A DNA stretch of 64,000 nucleotides from JAEXOD01 sp964652025. GTDB lineage: Bacteria > Bacteroidota > Ignavibacteria > Ignavibacteriales > Melioribacteraceae. The translations under genes and the position numbers were made by a program. The stretch is taken from positions 83,158 to 147,157 of the forward strand of contig CAZYZX010000010.1 of assembly GCA_964652025.1 (NCBI GenBank), in the 5' to 3' direction. Positions 36,912-45,162 of the stretch are shown piece by piece. Each line of letters opens with the position of its first letter. Position 1 is the stretch's first letter. The notes under the pieces are model-generated. The model saw only the letters and a list, made by a program, of their open reading frames with translations, made no database searches and was not told where the DNA came from.

Positions 36912-37730
36912 TTATTTATGTAAAAAATAGTCTTTAAAATTAGATGTGATTTTTTCGAAAGCTTCGTCAACTGAATCGCAAAAATCGATTATATTCATAT
37001 CTTCTGGGCTAATCATACCGCTATCAATTAAAGCATCAAAATTAATAACTTTTTTCCAATAAGCGCTATCGTAAATAATAACTTTAATATGTTTTTTAAC
37101 TTTTTTAGTTTGAATTAAAGTAAGCACTTCCATCATTTCATCTAAAGTACCAAATCCGCCGGGGAAAACAATTAAAGCTTTAGCTAAATAAATAAACCAA
37201 AATTTACGCATAAAAAAGTAATGAAATTCAAAAGCAAGCTCTTTTGGTACATATTTATTAACAAACTGTTCAAAAGGGATGCTAATATTAAGTCCAACAG
37301 ATTTACCACCAGCTTCAAAAGCACCTTTATTAGCTGCTTCCATAATTCCAGGTCCGCCACCGCTACAAATTGTAAGACGTTTTCCATTGCCTGGTAAACT
37401 TGCTGCCCACTTAGTTAACTTTGCAGAAAGCTCTTCTGCTTCATCGTAATAATGAGCCATTTCTACTAATTTTTTAGCTTTTTGTAATTTTTGCTCATAG
37501 TCTGGGCTATCTTTTTCGTTCTTTTCTACATTGGCTAAATTTTCTAATGCATCTTTAGAAGAAAGTAACCTTGCGCTACCAAAAAATACTATAGTATCTT
37601 GTATATTCTCTCTCTTAAATCTTGCTTGTGGTTCATAAAACTCTGCCAATATTCTAATAGTTCTTGCTTCCGGAGAATTTAAAAACTCTAAATTGTTATA
37701 CGCTTTTCCTGGCTTTAAATCATCGCTCAT
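36912..37730 (-). CDS. LOG family protein (nucleoside 5'-monophosphate phosphoribohydrolase-like)
   Basis: A 272-residue Rossmann protein. It has CSGGGPGIMEAANKGAFEAG and PGGFGTLDEMMEVLTLIQ, the PGGxGTxxE signature of the TIGR00730/LOG family, with FMRKFWFIYLAKAL in between. LOG enzymes cleave cytokinin or other nucleotide monophosphates to base and ribose-phosphate; in bacteria they may act in nucleotide clean-up. An N-terminal extension of about 100 residues with a coiled, charged middle makes it longer than the compact 190-residue forms. It has its own terminator and stands as a single gene. Confidence 0.85.
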   Translation of the reverse strand: MSDDLKPGKAYNNLEFLNSPEARTIRILAEFYEPQARFKRENIQDTIVFFGSARLLSSKDALENLANVEKNEKDSPDYEQKLQKAKKLVEMAHYYDEAEELSAKLTKWAASLPGNGKRLTICSGGGPGIMEAANKGAFEAGGKSVGLNISIPFEQFVNKYVPKELAFEFHYFFMRKFWFIYLAKALIVFPGGFGTLDEMMEVLTLIQTKKVKKHIKVIIYDSAYWKKVINFDALIDSGMISPEDMNIIDFCDSVDEAFEKITSNFKDYFLHK

Positions 37731-37881
37731 TTTTTGTAACTCCTTTTTTAAAAATTAAATCGCAAAACATTAAATATACTAAATGTTTTTGTATTATAAA
37801 AATAAAAAATACAAGTTAAATTGTTTATTAATTTTATATTAAAATAAAATAAAATTAAGTAGGGAATAATAATAGATGAAT

Positions 37882-38982
37882 TTATTGATGTTTTGGTTTA
37901 GGTAGGGAAACTATAAACTCAGTTCCTTCGTCAGGTTTGCTATGTACATTTATTTTACCATTATTTTTTTCAACAAATTCTTTGCAAAGTATAAGACCTA
38001 ACCCGGTTCCGCTTTCATTATTTGTGCCTTTTTTGGAATTATGGATAGTAATGTTAAATAACCCCTTTAATGTGTTATCATCCATACCTACGCCATTATC
38101 TTTTATAGATAATTTCACAAAATTATCATCTTCCTTAGTAGAAAGAAAAATGGTGCCGTGGTTTTTAGTAAATTTAATTGCATTGCTGCAAATATTTCTA
38201 ATTACTGTTCTAATCATTTCCATATCAGAGTAAATAGGAACAAATTCTGGAACAAGATTAGTAATAATAATATCTTTAGCTTTAGCTTGTGGCTCTAAAA
38301 GTTCTACTGTATTTTTAACTATATCAAATAAATTAAAAGCTAAGGGGTTGTATTCTAATCGACCAGTTTGGCTACGGCTCCACTGCAATAAATTATCTAA
38401 AAGCTCGTAAGATTTTTTTGCTACACCCTCCATTTCCTTAATAAAACTGATTCGTTCTTCATCACTAAAATCATAATAATCTGTTACTAACATGCTAGAA
38501 AAGCCAAGCATTGTAATAAAAGGATTTTTAAGGTCGTGTGCAATTATTGAAAAGAATTTATCTTTTTCTGCATTTCTAATTTTTAATTCATTAGTAGTAT
38601 TTTGTAACCTTAAATGGGTTTTTACTCTAATTAATAATTCTTGTGTGTTAAAAGGTTTTGTAATATAATCTACCGCACCTAAAGATAAGCCTTTTATTAT
38701 ATCTTCAGATTCTGTTTTAGCAGTTAAAAATATAATAGGAATTTCATTTGTAGAAGGTTCTTTTTTTAATGTTTCGCATACTTGATAACCATCAATACCC
38801 GGCATCATAATATCAAGTAAAATTAAATCTGGTAGAATCTCTTTAGCAATTTGTATGGCTTGTTGACCATTTGTGGCAACAGCTATTTCAAGATTTTCAC
38901 TGCGTAAAACATTACCCAAAAGTTGAAGATTTTTATAGTTATCGTCTACAATTAAAACCAGATTATTTTTGTTATCATCCAT
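37882..38982 (-). CDS. receiver-histidine kinase hybrid (REC-HisKA-HATPase)
   Basis: A 366-residue soluble protein. The N-terminal receiver domain has the acidic pair Asp13/Asp14, phospho-acceptor Asp57 in ILLDIMMPGIDGY and Lys109 in YITKPFN. The kinase core follows, with His149 in FSIIAHDLKNP, the N box NICSNAIKFTK and G boxes DNGVGMD and GTGLGLILCKEFVE. A receiver placed before a kinase usually means that another kinase controls its activity. The other two kinases in this window lack receivers and are possible partners, but no link is shown. It is a single gene between LOG and the sigma factor. Confidence 0.9.
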   Translation of the reverse strand: MDDNKNNLVLIVDDNYKNLQLLGNVLRSENLEIAVATNGQQAIQIAKEILPDLILLDIMMPGIDGYQVCETLKKEPSTNEIPIIFLTAKTESEDIIKGLSLGAVDYITKPFNTQELLIRVKTHLRLQNTTNELKIRNAEKDKFFSIIAHDLKNPFITMLGFSSMLVTDYYDFSDEERISFIKEMEGVAKKSYELLDNLLQWSRSQTGRLEYNPLAFNLFDIVKNTVELLEPQAKAKDIIITNLVPEFVPIYSDMEMIRTVIRNICSNAIKFTKNHGTIFLSTKEDDNFVKLSIKDNGVGMDDNTLKGLFNITIHNSKKGTNNESGTGLGLILCKEFVEKNNGKINVHSKPDEGTEFIVSLPKPKHQ

Positions 38983-39028
38983 TTTTATATTTTAAAAAAT
39001 TTTAATATTAAATATAAGTTTTATTTAA

Positions 39029-39060
39029 AGAAAAAGCCAAATTAATATTTGGCTTTTTCT
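39029..39060 (-). terminator. intrinsic terminator after the sigma factor gene
   Basis: The 14-bp perfect stem AGAAAAAGCCAAAT / ATTTGGCTTTTTCT has loop TAAT. On the minus strand it lies 24 nt after the sigma factor stop and is followed by more T. The same sequence could also work on the other strand. Confidence 0.85.
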
Positions 39061-39083
39061 ATAAAAAATATATAAAAATATAA

Positions 39084-39674
39084 CTATTTTTCAACAAATC
39101 CAACAGATTTAGCATAATTATATAATTTTGCATAAAGCATTTTTCTAGCTCTATGTAAACGACTTCTTACCGTACCAATAGGACAAGATAAGAATTCTGC
39201 TATTTCTTCGTATGTAAAACCTTCCACGTCACTTAAAAGTATAATAGTTTGAAAGTCCTTAGGCAACTCTGCTAAAGCTTCGCTAACTTCGTCGTTTAAA
39301 GTATTGCTAAAAGCATCTTCTACAATATGACCAAATTCTACTTCGGATTCTTTAATGTTTTCGTAAAAGTTTTCTATATCGTCATAATCAACTTTTTCAG
39401 GGGATTTCTTAATTCTGCGATACTCGTTAATGTAAGTATTTCTCATAATACTATAAAGCCAAGCTTTGCAATTTGTACCGCGTTCAAATTTATCGAAATA
39501 TCTAAAAGCTTTTAAAAATGTTTCTTGCAATAAGTCATCAGCTTCGTCGGTGTCATTAGTCATTTTTAAAGCAAAATTATATAAAGCCTCTTTATGAGGG
39601 ATTGCAATATTTTCAAAATCCATATTCTTCTGAATTTCGCTTTCGGATAACTTTAAACTGCTATTTATTTTCAT
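39084..39674 (-). CDS. ECF-type RNA polymerase sigma factor (sigma-70 family)
   Basis: A 196-residue protein. Region 2 reads EALYNFALKMTNDTDEADDL and QETFLKAFRYFDKF, then AWLYSIMRNTYINEYRR. Region 4 reads LPKDFQTIILLSDVEGFTYE and IGTVRSRLHRARKML, a clear helix-turn-helix. The acidic linker between them is long, as in the SigR/RpoE-like subgroup of Bacteroidota. No anti-sigma factor gene is adjacent. It is divergent from the Rnf operon across a 334-nt region, so it could control that operon or itself; this is inference. Confidence 0.9.
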   Translation of the reverse strand: MKINSSLKLSESEIQKNMDFENIAIPHKEALYNFALKMTNDTDEADDLLQETFLKAFRYFDKFERGTNCKAWLYSIMRNTYINEYRRIKKSPEKVDYDDIENFYENIKESEVEFGHIVEDAFSNTLNDEVSEALAELPKDFQTIILLSDVEGFTYEEIAEFLSCPIGTVRSRLHRARKMLYAKLYNYAKSVGFVEK

Positions 39675-40008
39675 TTTTTCACCTAAGCTTTTATTCTTCT
39701 AACTCGTTAATTTTAAATTAAGTTCAAAATAATAAGATGATTTGTCTATTTTTTAAAAAACAATTTTTTAATTTATTTTAAGTTGATTTTATTTGTTTAA
39801 TTTATAAAAAATTAATAAGTTATATTACTAATTTTGTTAAGTTTTTATGCGTTAATTAGGATTTATATTGCTTAATATGCTAAGATTGATAAAAATAAAT
39901 AATAAAATAAAAAAGATTATAATAGTGGCGCATTATAATCTAAAATAAGATAAAAGAATATTATTATATAATTAACAACAGATATAACTAATAAAAAAAA
40001 GACTAAGT
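39675..40008. other. 334-nt divergent intergenic region before rnfC
   Basis: This gene-free stretch separates the sigma factor and the Rnf operon. It is extremely AT-rich with A and T runs. The one organised element is the inverted repeat at 39914-39941; TATAAT-like hexamers occur inside its arms. I see no tRNA, riboswitch or convincing full promoter. Confidence 0.6.
39914..39941. repeat. perfect 10-bp inverted repeat, possible operator or promoter core
   Basis: AGATTATAAT and ATTATAATCT flank an 8-nt GC-richer spacer (AGTGGCGC). Each arm also holds the self-complementary 8-mer ATTATAAT, repeated with a 16-bp period. It lies 68 nt before the rnfC start. A dimeric regulator site or a symmetric -10 region would look like this; function is inferred. 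Confidence 0.5.
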
Positions 40009-41346
40009 ATGGGAATATTTACCGGCAAAAAAACATTTAAGGGTGGGGTACACCCAAACGAGCACAAGGAATTAACGGAGCACTTGGCTTTTGAAGTTAT
40101 GCCCAACCCTAAGCAAATTATAATTCCGCTTAATCAACATCTTGGCAAACCCGCAAAACCAATAGTTAAAAAAGGAGACGTTGTTAAAGTAGGAACATTA
40201 TTAGCCGAGGCAGATGGTTTTATTTCGGCAGCAATTCATAGCTCCGTAAGTGGCAAAGTAACTAAAATAACTAAAAATGCAAATGTACTTGGCGTTCCTA
40301 AAGATGCTATAGTTATTGAATGTTCTGAAAATAATGAATATGAATTTTTAGAGCCTTTAGATTTTAATTCTGTTACTGCAGAAGAAATTAGAGAGCGCGT
40401 TAAAGTTGCGGGAATAGTAGGGCAAGGTGGTGCTTCTTTTCCCACATATGTTAAATTATCCCCACCACCGGATAAAGTAATTGAAGCTGTAATATTAAAT
40501 GGTTGCGAGTGTGAACCATATTTAACACGCGATAATCGTTTAATGATTGAAAGAACAGAAGAAGTGTTAAAGGGATTAGTGCTAATTATGAGGGCACTTA
40601 ATGTTAAAAGGGGAGTTGTTGGAATTGAAGACAACAAGCCAGAAGCTATTCATATTATGAAGCAAGCTGTAGTTGATTACGAAAATATTACAGTTGAAGT
40701 AGTAAAAACAAAATATCCGCAGGGTGCAGAAAAAATTTTAATTAAAGCGGTAACAGGAAAAGAAGTGCCGCCAGGTAAATTACCAATGGATGTTGGTGTG
40801 GTTATTCAAAATATTTCTACTTCAGTTGCAATTTATGAAGCTGTTGCTAAAGGAATTCCATTAACTAATGCACCTCTTACAGTTAGTGGTTTGGGAATTA
40901 ATGAGCCCAAAAATCTGCTAGTTCCAGTCGGTACCTCTTTAGCAGATGTTATTGAATATTGTGGTGGTGTAAAAGAAACTGCCAAAAAAGTTGTTGTTGG
41001 CGGTCCTATGATGGGGGTTGCGCAATACGATTTTTCTGCTCCCGTTATGAAAGCTACTTCGGGAATTTTAGTGCTTACTGAAGAGGAAATTAATAACCAC
41101 GAAGAAACACCCTGTTTAAGATGTGGTATGTGTGTTGGTGTTTGCCCACTTGGCTTAGAACCAACTCGTTTGGCTAAACTTTCCCAATTAGATAGATTAG
41201 AAGATGCAGAAAACTTAGGCATTACGGTTTGTATGGAGTGCGGCACTTGTACTTATACTTGTCCCGCAAATATTCCTTTAGTACAATGGATTAGGCTTGG
41301 AAAACAACGTGTGTTAAAAATGCAAAGAGATAGAAAATCCGCTTAA
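40009..41346 (+). CDS. rnfC: electron transport complex subunit RnfC
   Basis: A 445-residue protein opening with GGVHPNEHKELT, then a biotinyl-like domain (GKPAKPIVKKGDVVKVGT), the NADH/FMN-binding core (VGQGGASFPTYVKL, ILNGCECEPYLTRD) and two [4Fe-4S] motifs: Cys369/372/375/379 and Cys408/411/414/418. RnfC is the peripheral subunit that exchanges electrons with NAD(H). It lacks the long Ala/Lys-rich tail found in some proteobacteria. First gene of the operon, with rnfD following after 41 nt. Confidence 0.95.
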   Translation: MGIFTGKKTFKGGVHPNEHKELTEHLAFEVMPNPKQIIIPLNQHLGKPAKPIVKKGDVVKVGTLLAEADGFISAAIHSSVSGKVTKITKNANVLGVPKDAIVIECSENNEYEFLEPLDFNSVTAEEIRERVKVAGIVGQGGASFPTYVKLSPPPDKVIEAVILNGCECEPYLTRDNRLMIERTEEVLKGLVLIMRALNVKRGVVGIEDNKPEAIHIMKQAVVDYENITVEVVKTKYPQGAEKILIKAVTGKEVPPGKLPMDVGVVIQNISTSVAIYEAVAKGIPLTNAPLTVSGLGINEPKNLLVPVGTSLADVIEYCGGVKETAKKVVVGGPMMGVAQYDFSAPVMKATSGILVLTEEEINNHEETPCLRCGMCVGVCPLGLEPTRLAKLSQLDRLEDAENLGITVCMECGTCTYTCPANIPLVQWIRLGKQRVLKMQRDRKSA

Positions 41347-41387
41347 TGTTTTGTTTAATTGTTTAAGTTTAATAATTAAGAGTGATT

Positions 41388-42365
41388 ATGTTAGCAAATA
41401 CAGATACATTAAAAGAAAATCCGACCTATAAGTTGGATTTAACAAGTAGCCCGCATGTTCATAGCAGGTGGAACACAAAACAAGCGATGTGGCTTGTTGT
41501 TATTGCGTTGGTTCCATCTTTAATTTCTGGGCTTATTTATTTTGGCATTTATCAACTGCTAATTATTAGTGTTAGTGTTGCTTTTTGCTTAGGAACAGAA
41601 TATGCAATTAAATTAATTAGAAAAAGAAAACCAACTTTATGGGATGGTAGTGCGGTTATTACAGGTTTATTATTAGGATTAATTTTGCCTCCTAATTTTT
41701 CTTTATCATCTACTGCTTTAGGTGCTATTTTTGCAATTGCTATTGGAAAGGAAATTTTTGGTGGTTTAGGTTATAATATTTTTAACCCAGCATTAATTGG
41801 AAGAGCTTTTTTACAAGCAGCTTTCCCAGTTCAAATGACTACATGGACGAAAAATAATTTTGCAGTAGATACTGTTACAAGTGCTACACCTTTAGCCTTT
41901 TTTAAGTTTGACCATAAAACTACAGATTTATTTAACATGTTTTTAGGTAATACAGGTGGTTCAATTGGAGAAACTTCTGCTTTGGCTATTTTAATAGGTG
42001 GTATATTTTTAATTGCAATTGGTGTTGTTAATTATCGTGTGCCATTAGCAATGTTTATTGGTATGTTTATTTTTGGCGAGTTAATATTTTTAATCGATCC
42101 AACAAAATATCCTACACCGTTATTTCATATGTTAGCAGGTGGTTTTATGTTTGGTACATTTTTTATGGCAACAGATTGGGTAACCTCTCCAATTACAAGT
42201 AAAGGAATGTGGATTTATGGTTTAGGAATTTCTTTAGTTGTTGTGATTATTAGAGTTTTTGGAGGATTGCCTGAAGGAATGATGTATGCAATATTATTTA
42301 TGAATGCATTTGTACCGCTAATTAACAGATATACAAGACCAAGAATATTTGGAGAGGCAAAATGA
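41388..42365 (+). CDS. rnfD: electron transport complex subunit RnfD
   Basis: A 325-residue membrane protein with about eight to nine helices. ATG 41388 is chosen over GTG 41382 because AAGAG lies five bases before it. The covalent FMN site is DTVTSATPLA with Thr167. Other conserved blocks are WDGSAVITGLLLGLILPP and GGLGYNIFNPALIGRA. RnfD carries electrons within the membrane and is thought to be part of the ion path. It overlaps rnfG by 4 nt. Confidence 0.95.
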   Translation: MLANTDTLKENPTYKLDLTSSPHVHSRWNTKQAMWLVVIALVPSLISGLIYFGIYQLLIISVSVAFCLGTEYAIKLIRKRKPTLWDGSAVITGLLLGLILPPNFSLSSTALGAIFAIAIGKEIFGGLGYNIFNPALIGRAFLQAAFPVQMTTWTKNNFAVDTVTSATPLAFFKFDHKTTDLFNMFLGNTGGSIGETSALAILIGGIFLIAIGVVNYRVPLAMFIGMFIFGELIFLIDPTKYPTPLFHMLAGGFMFGTFFMATDWVTSPITSKGMWIYGLGISLVVVIIRVFGGLPEGMMYAILFMNAFVPLINRYTRPRIFGEAK

Positions 42366-42928
42366 AACAGACGATTCACATGATAGCCACATTAACAATT
42401 ATTGGCTCGCTTGTAGGTGCGTTGCTTTCTTACATTGCGGGGTGGGCAGCTCCAAAAATTGATGCGAATAAAAAGAAAGATACAGAAGAGGCAATTTTTA
42501 AAGTTCAGCCCGAAGCTAAAAGATTTGAAAAATTGAATATAAAGGATTTAGAAGTATATAAAGTTTATAACGATTCCGGCAAAGCATTAGGTTATGCAAT
42601 GCCATATGAAGGAAATGGTTTTCAAGGTAAAATAAGATTAATGTTAGGTATAAAAGAAGATTTGAATGAAATGACAGGATTAGAAATTTTAGAGCAATCT
42701 GAAACTCCGGGGCTTGGTGCAAAAATAGTTGATGATGATTTTAGAAGCCAATTTATTAAATTAATTACTCAACCGGAAATAACTTGGATAAAAGGGCAAA
42801 AACCAGAAAAAAAACATCAAATTCAAACTATTACAGGTGCCACAATTTCATCAAAAGCAGTTGTTGCAATACTTAATGAAGGTATTAAAAAGCTTTCCGA
42901 TAATGTTAAAACCGGAGGTGACAAATGA
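42362..42928 (+). CDS. rnfG: electron transport complex subunit RnfG
   Basis: A 188-residue protein with one N-terminal membrane helix (about 8-30) and an FMN-binding domain on the outer face of the membrane. The flavinylation motif is QTITGATISSKAV, with Thr161 as the expected FMN attachment residue; ApbE, encoded in the same operon, performs this attachment. LEQSETPGLGAKI is the usual family block. It overlaps both neighbours by 4 nt, which points to tight translational coupling. Confidence 0.95.
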   Translation: MKQTIHMIATLTIIGSLVGALLSYIAGWAAPKIDANKKKDTEEAIFKVQPEAKRFEKLNIKDLEVYKVYNDSGKALGYAMPYEGNGFQGKIRLMLGIKEDLNEMTGLEILEQSETPGLGAKIVDDDFRSQFIKLITQPEITWIKGQKPEKKHQIQTITGATISSKAVVAILNEGIKKLSDNVKTGGDK

Positions 42929-43596
42929 AGAATGTTAGTTTAATAAAAGAATATACAAAAGGGCTTTGGGAACAGAACCCAACATTTAAGCAAATTTTAG
43001 GAACCTGCCCTACATTGGCGGTTACAGTTTCTGCCATGAATGGAATAGCTATGGCTTTAGCTACCACATTTGTACTTTTCTTTTCATCTATGATTATAGC
43101 TATGATTAGGAAGTTAATTCCTAACCAAGTAAGAATTGCGGCATATATTGTTATAATAGCAGGATTTGTTACGATTGTGGACTTAGTAATGAAAGCACAA
43201 TTTCCAGCAATGAGTAAAAGTTTAGGTCCTTACATTCCTTTAATAGTTGTAAATTGTATTATTTTAGGTCGTGCAGAAGCATTTGCCTCTAAGAATGGAG
43301 TAATAAGAAGTATGCTTGATGCATTAGGAATGGGGAGCGGATTTTTAGGTGCACTTTTTGTTATTGGTAGCATTAGAGAAGTTTTAGGTAATAGAACTAT
43401 TTTGGGTGTTCAAGTATTGCCAGATGGCTTTACACCTTGGTTAATTATGATTTTACCGGCTGGTGCATTTATAACTTATGGATTATTAATGGGATTTTCT
43501 AATGCTTATATAGAAAGTAAAAAAGAGAAAGAAAGAAAAAGTTTATACGAAAAGTTTTTAAATTCTAAAAAAGTTGTAAGCAAGACGGAGGCATAA
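42925..43596 (+). CDS. rnfE: electron transport complex subunit RnfE
   Basis: A 223-residue membrane protein with six helices. It opens with LWEQNPTFKQILGTCPTLAV, the RnfE/NqrD signature, and has YIPLIVVNCIILGRAEAFA, the mirror motif shared with RnfA. RnfE and RnfA form the inverted pair that carries a membrane-embedded iron-sulfur cluster. It overlaps rnfG by 4 nt; rnfA follows after one base. Confidence 0.95.
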   Translation: MKNVSLIKEYTKGLWEQNPTFKQILGTCPTLAVTVSAMNGIAMALATTFVLFFSSMIIAMIRKLIPNQVRIAAYIVIIAGFVTIVDLVMKAQFPAMSKSLGPYIPLIVVNCIILGRAEAFASKNGVIRSMLDALGMGSGFLGALFVIGSIREVLGNRTILGVQVLPDGFTPWLIMILPAGAFITYGLLMGFSNAYIESKKEKERKSLYEKFLNSKKVVSKTEA

Positions 43597-43597
43597 T

Positions 43598-44179
43598 ATG
43601 GAAGGACTAATTTTATTATTTGTTTCTTCAGCATTAATTAACAATTTTGTGCTGGCTTATTTTTTAGGTATATGTCCTTTTATAGGTGTTTCTAATAAAT
43701 TATCCTCTGCTTTTTCTATGGGAATAGCAACTACATTTGTAATGGTTATTACTTCTATTGTAAGCTGGTTAATTTATAATTTAATATTATTGCCAAATCA
43801 TTTAGACTATTTACAATATGTAGCATTTATTTTGGTTATTGCTTCTTTAGTTCAGTTTGTTGAGATGGTAATTAAAAAAGTTAGTCAACCACTTTATAGG
43901 GCATTAGGTATATTTTTACCTTTAATTACCACTAATTGTGCAATATTAGGTTTGGCATTATTTATAGTGTTAAAAGATTATAATTTTGCACAAAGTATTG
44001 TTTATGGATTTGGGGTTGGTGTTGGGTTTACTCTTGCGCTTGTAATTATGGCAGGTATAAGAGAAGAGTTAGATTTGGCAGATGTACCAAAACCTTTTAA
44101 AGGTGCACCAATTACTTTAATAGTAGCAGGGTTGCTAGCTTTAGCTTTTATGGGTTTTGCTGGATTAATAAACATTTAA
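43598..44179 (+). CDS. rnfA: electron transport complex subunit RnfA
   Basis: A 193-residue membrane protein with six helices, opening INNFVLAYFLGICPFIGVSN and containing FLPLITTNCAILGLALF, where the Cys in each half is a cluster ligand in the family. It is the inverted-topology partner of RnfE. The apbE gene comes 13 nt later, an insertion between rnfA and rnfB. Confidence 0.95.
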   Translation: MEGLILLFVSSALINNFVLAYFLGICPFIGVSNKLSSAFSMGIATTFVMVITSIVSWLIYNLILLPNHLDYLQYVAFILVIASLVQFVEMVIKKVSQPLYRALGIFLPLITTNCAILGLALFIVLKDYNFAQSIVYGFGVGVGFTLALVIMAGIREELDLADVPKPFKGAPITLIVAGLLALAFMGFAGLINI

Positions 44180-44192
44180 TTAAAGATTAGAG

Positions 44193-45161
44193 ATGAAAAA
44201 ATACTTTTTATTAATAATATTGATAACTGTTACAATAGGGTGTTCTAGTAAAGAGGATGTTTTTAAAAGGCAAACAATGTCTATGGGAACAATTATGGAA
44301 TACCAAGTTGCGGGTGTTTCTAAAGACGTTGCGGATAAAGCTTTAACCGAAGCCATTAGGGAAGTTGAAAAGCTTAATATAAAGTACTCCACTTATAAAA
44401 TTGGTAATTACATTTATAGATTAAATAATGTAAAAACTGATACTGTGCACGTTGATGCGGAAACGATGAAATTGATAAGAATATGTGATGAAGCATTTAA
44501 GGCAACCAATGGTAATTTTGATGCGGCTATAGGGAATTTAATTGATTTAATAGGATTTGAAAAAGAAGCCCCACGATTGCCCGATTCTGTTGTTTTAGCT
44601 AATGCATTAAAAAAGACAGGTTGGAAAAATATAAAAATTTTGTCTGATTCTGTACTATATAAACCATTTGGTATTAAGATAAGTTTTAATGCAATGCTAC
44701 CCGGTTATGCAGCAGATTTAGTTAAAGAGATATTTGAAAAATATGGAATAAAGGAATATTTGATAAATACCGGTGGGGAAATTTATGGGAAAGGGAGAGA
44801 GTGGAGTGTTGGTATACAGCACCCAAGAAAGCAGAATGAACTAATGGGTACTTTATTAATAAACGGACAGGGTGTTGCAACAAGTGGAGACTACCAACGT
44901 TATTTTAGAGCTGACGGCAAACGATATAGTCATATTATAGATCCGCTTACCGGATATCCTATAGACCGGTGCGAAGCTGTTACTATTATTGCAAAAAATG
45001 CAACTATAGCAGATTATTTATCGACTGGTGTATTTGTGGCAGGACCAGAAAAAGGACTTGAAATTATTGAAAAAATTAAAGATGTTGAAGGCGTAATTGT
45101 AGATAGAAATGGCAATATAATTATGTCATCTGGATTTAAGAAATATTTACGGAGTGAATAA
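44193..45161 (+). CDS. apbE: FAD:protein FMN transferase ApbE, lipoprotein
   Basis: A 322-residue protein with a lipoprotein leader (VTIGC, Cys17). Family blocks are RQTMSMGTIMEY, FDAAIGNLIDLIGF, SFNAMLPGYAAD, INTGGEIYGKG, ATSGDYQRYF and HIIDPLTGYP (metal-binding Asp). The SFNAMLPGYAAD block differs from the proteobacterial GIAKGYAVD but fits the Bacteroidota form. The enzyme moves FMN from FAD to Thr in RnfG and RnfD on the outer face of the membrane, so its place in the rnf operon makes functional sense. The rnfB start follows 1 nt after its stop. Confidence 0.9.
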   Translation: MKKYFLLIILITVTIGCSSKEDVFKRQTMSMGTIMEYQVAGVSKDVADKALTEAIREVEKLNIKYSTYKIGNYIYRLNNVKTDTVHVDAETMKLIRICDEAFKATNGNFDAAIGNLIDLIGFEKEAPRLPDSVVLANALKKTGWKNIKILSDSVLYKPFGIKISFNAMLPGYAADLVKEIFEKYGIKEYLINTGGEIYGKGREWSVGIQHPRKQNELMGTLLINGQGVATSGDYQRYFRADGKRYSHIIDPLTGYPIDRCEAVTIIAKNATIADYLSTGVFVAGPEKGLEIIEKIKDVEGVIVDRNGNIIMSSGFKKYLRSE

Positions 45162-45162
45162 A

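Noticed and set aside
37764..37789. AAAACATT / AATGTTTT hairpin as a terminator
   Set aside because: The stem is short and only AT-rich, with no clear T-run on the minus strand. Such pairs are expected by chance in this composition.
39675..40008. Bacteroidota-type promoter boxes (TAnnTTTG) in intergenic regions
   Set aside because: Many near matches occur in this AT-rich DNA without consistent spacing, so none can be supported apart from the weak candidate listed at 18531.
44690..44730. ApbE with a damaged active-site block (SFNAMLPGYAAD)
   Set aside because: The block differs from proteobacterial ApbE but fits the form I know from Bacteroidota; the other motifs are intact.
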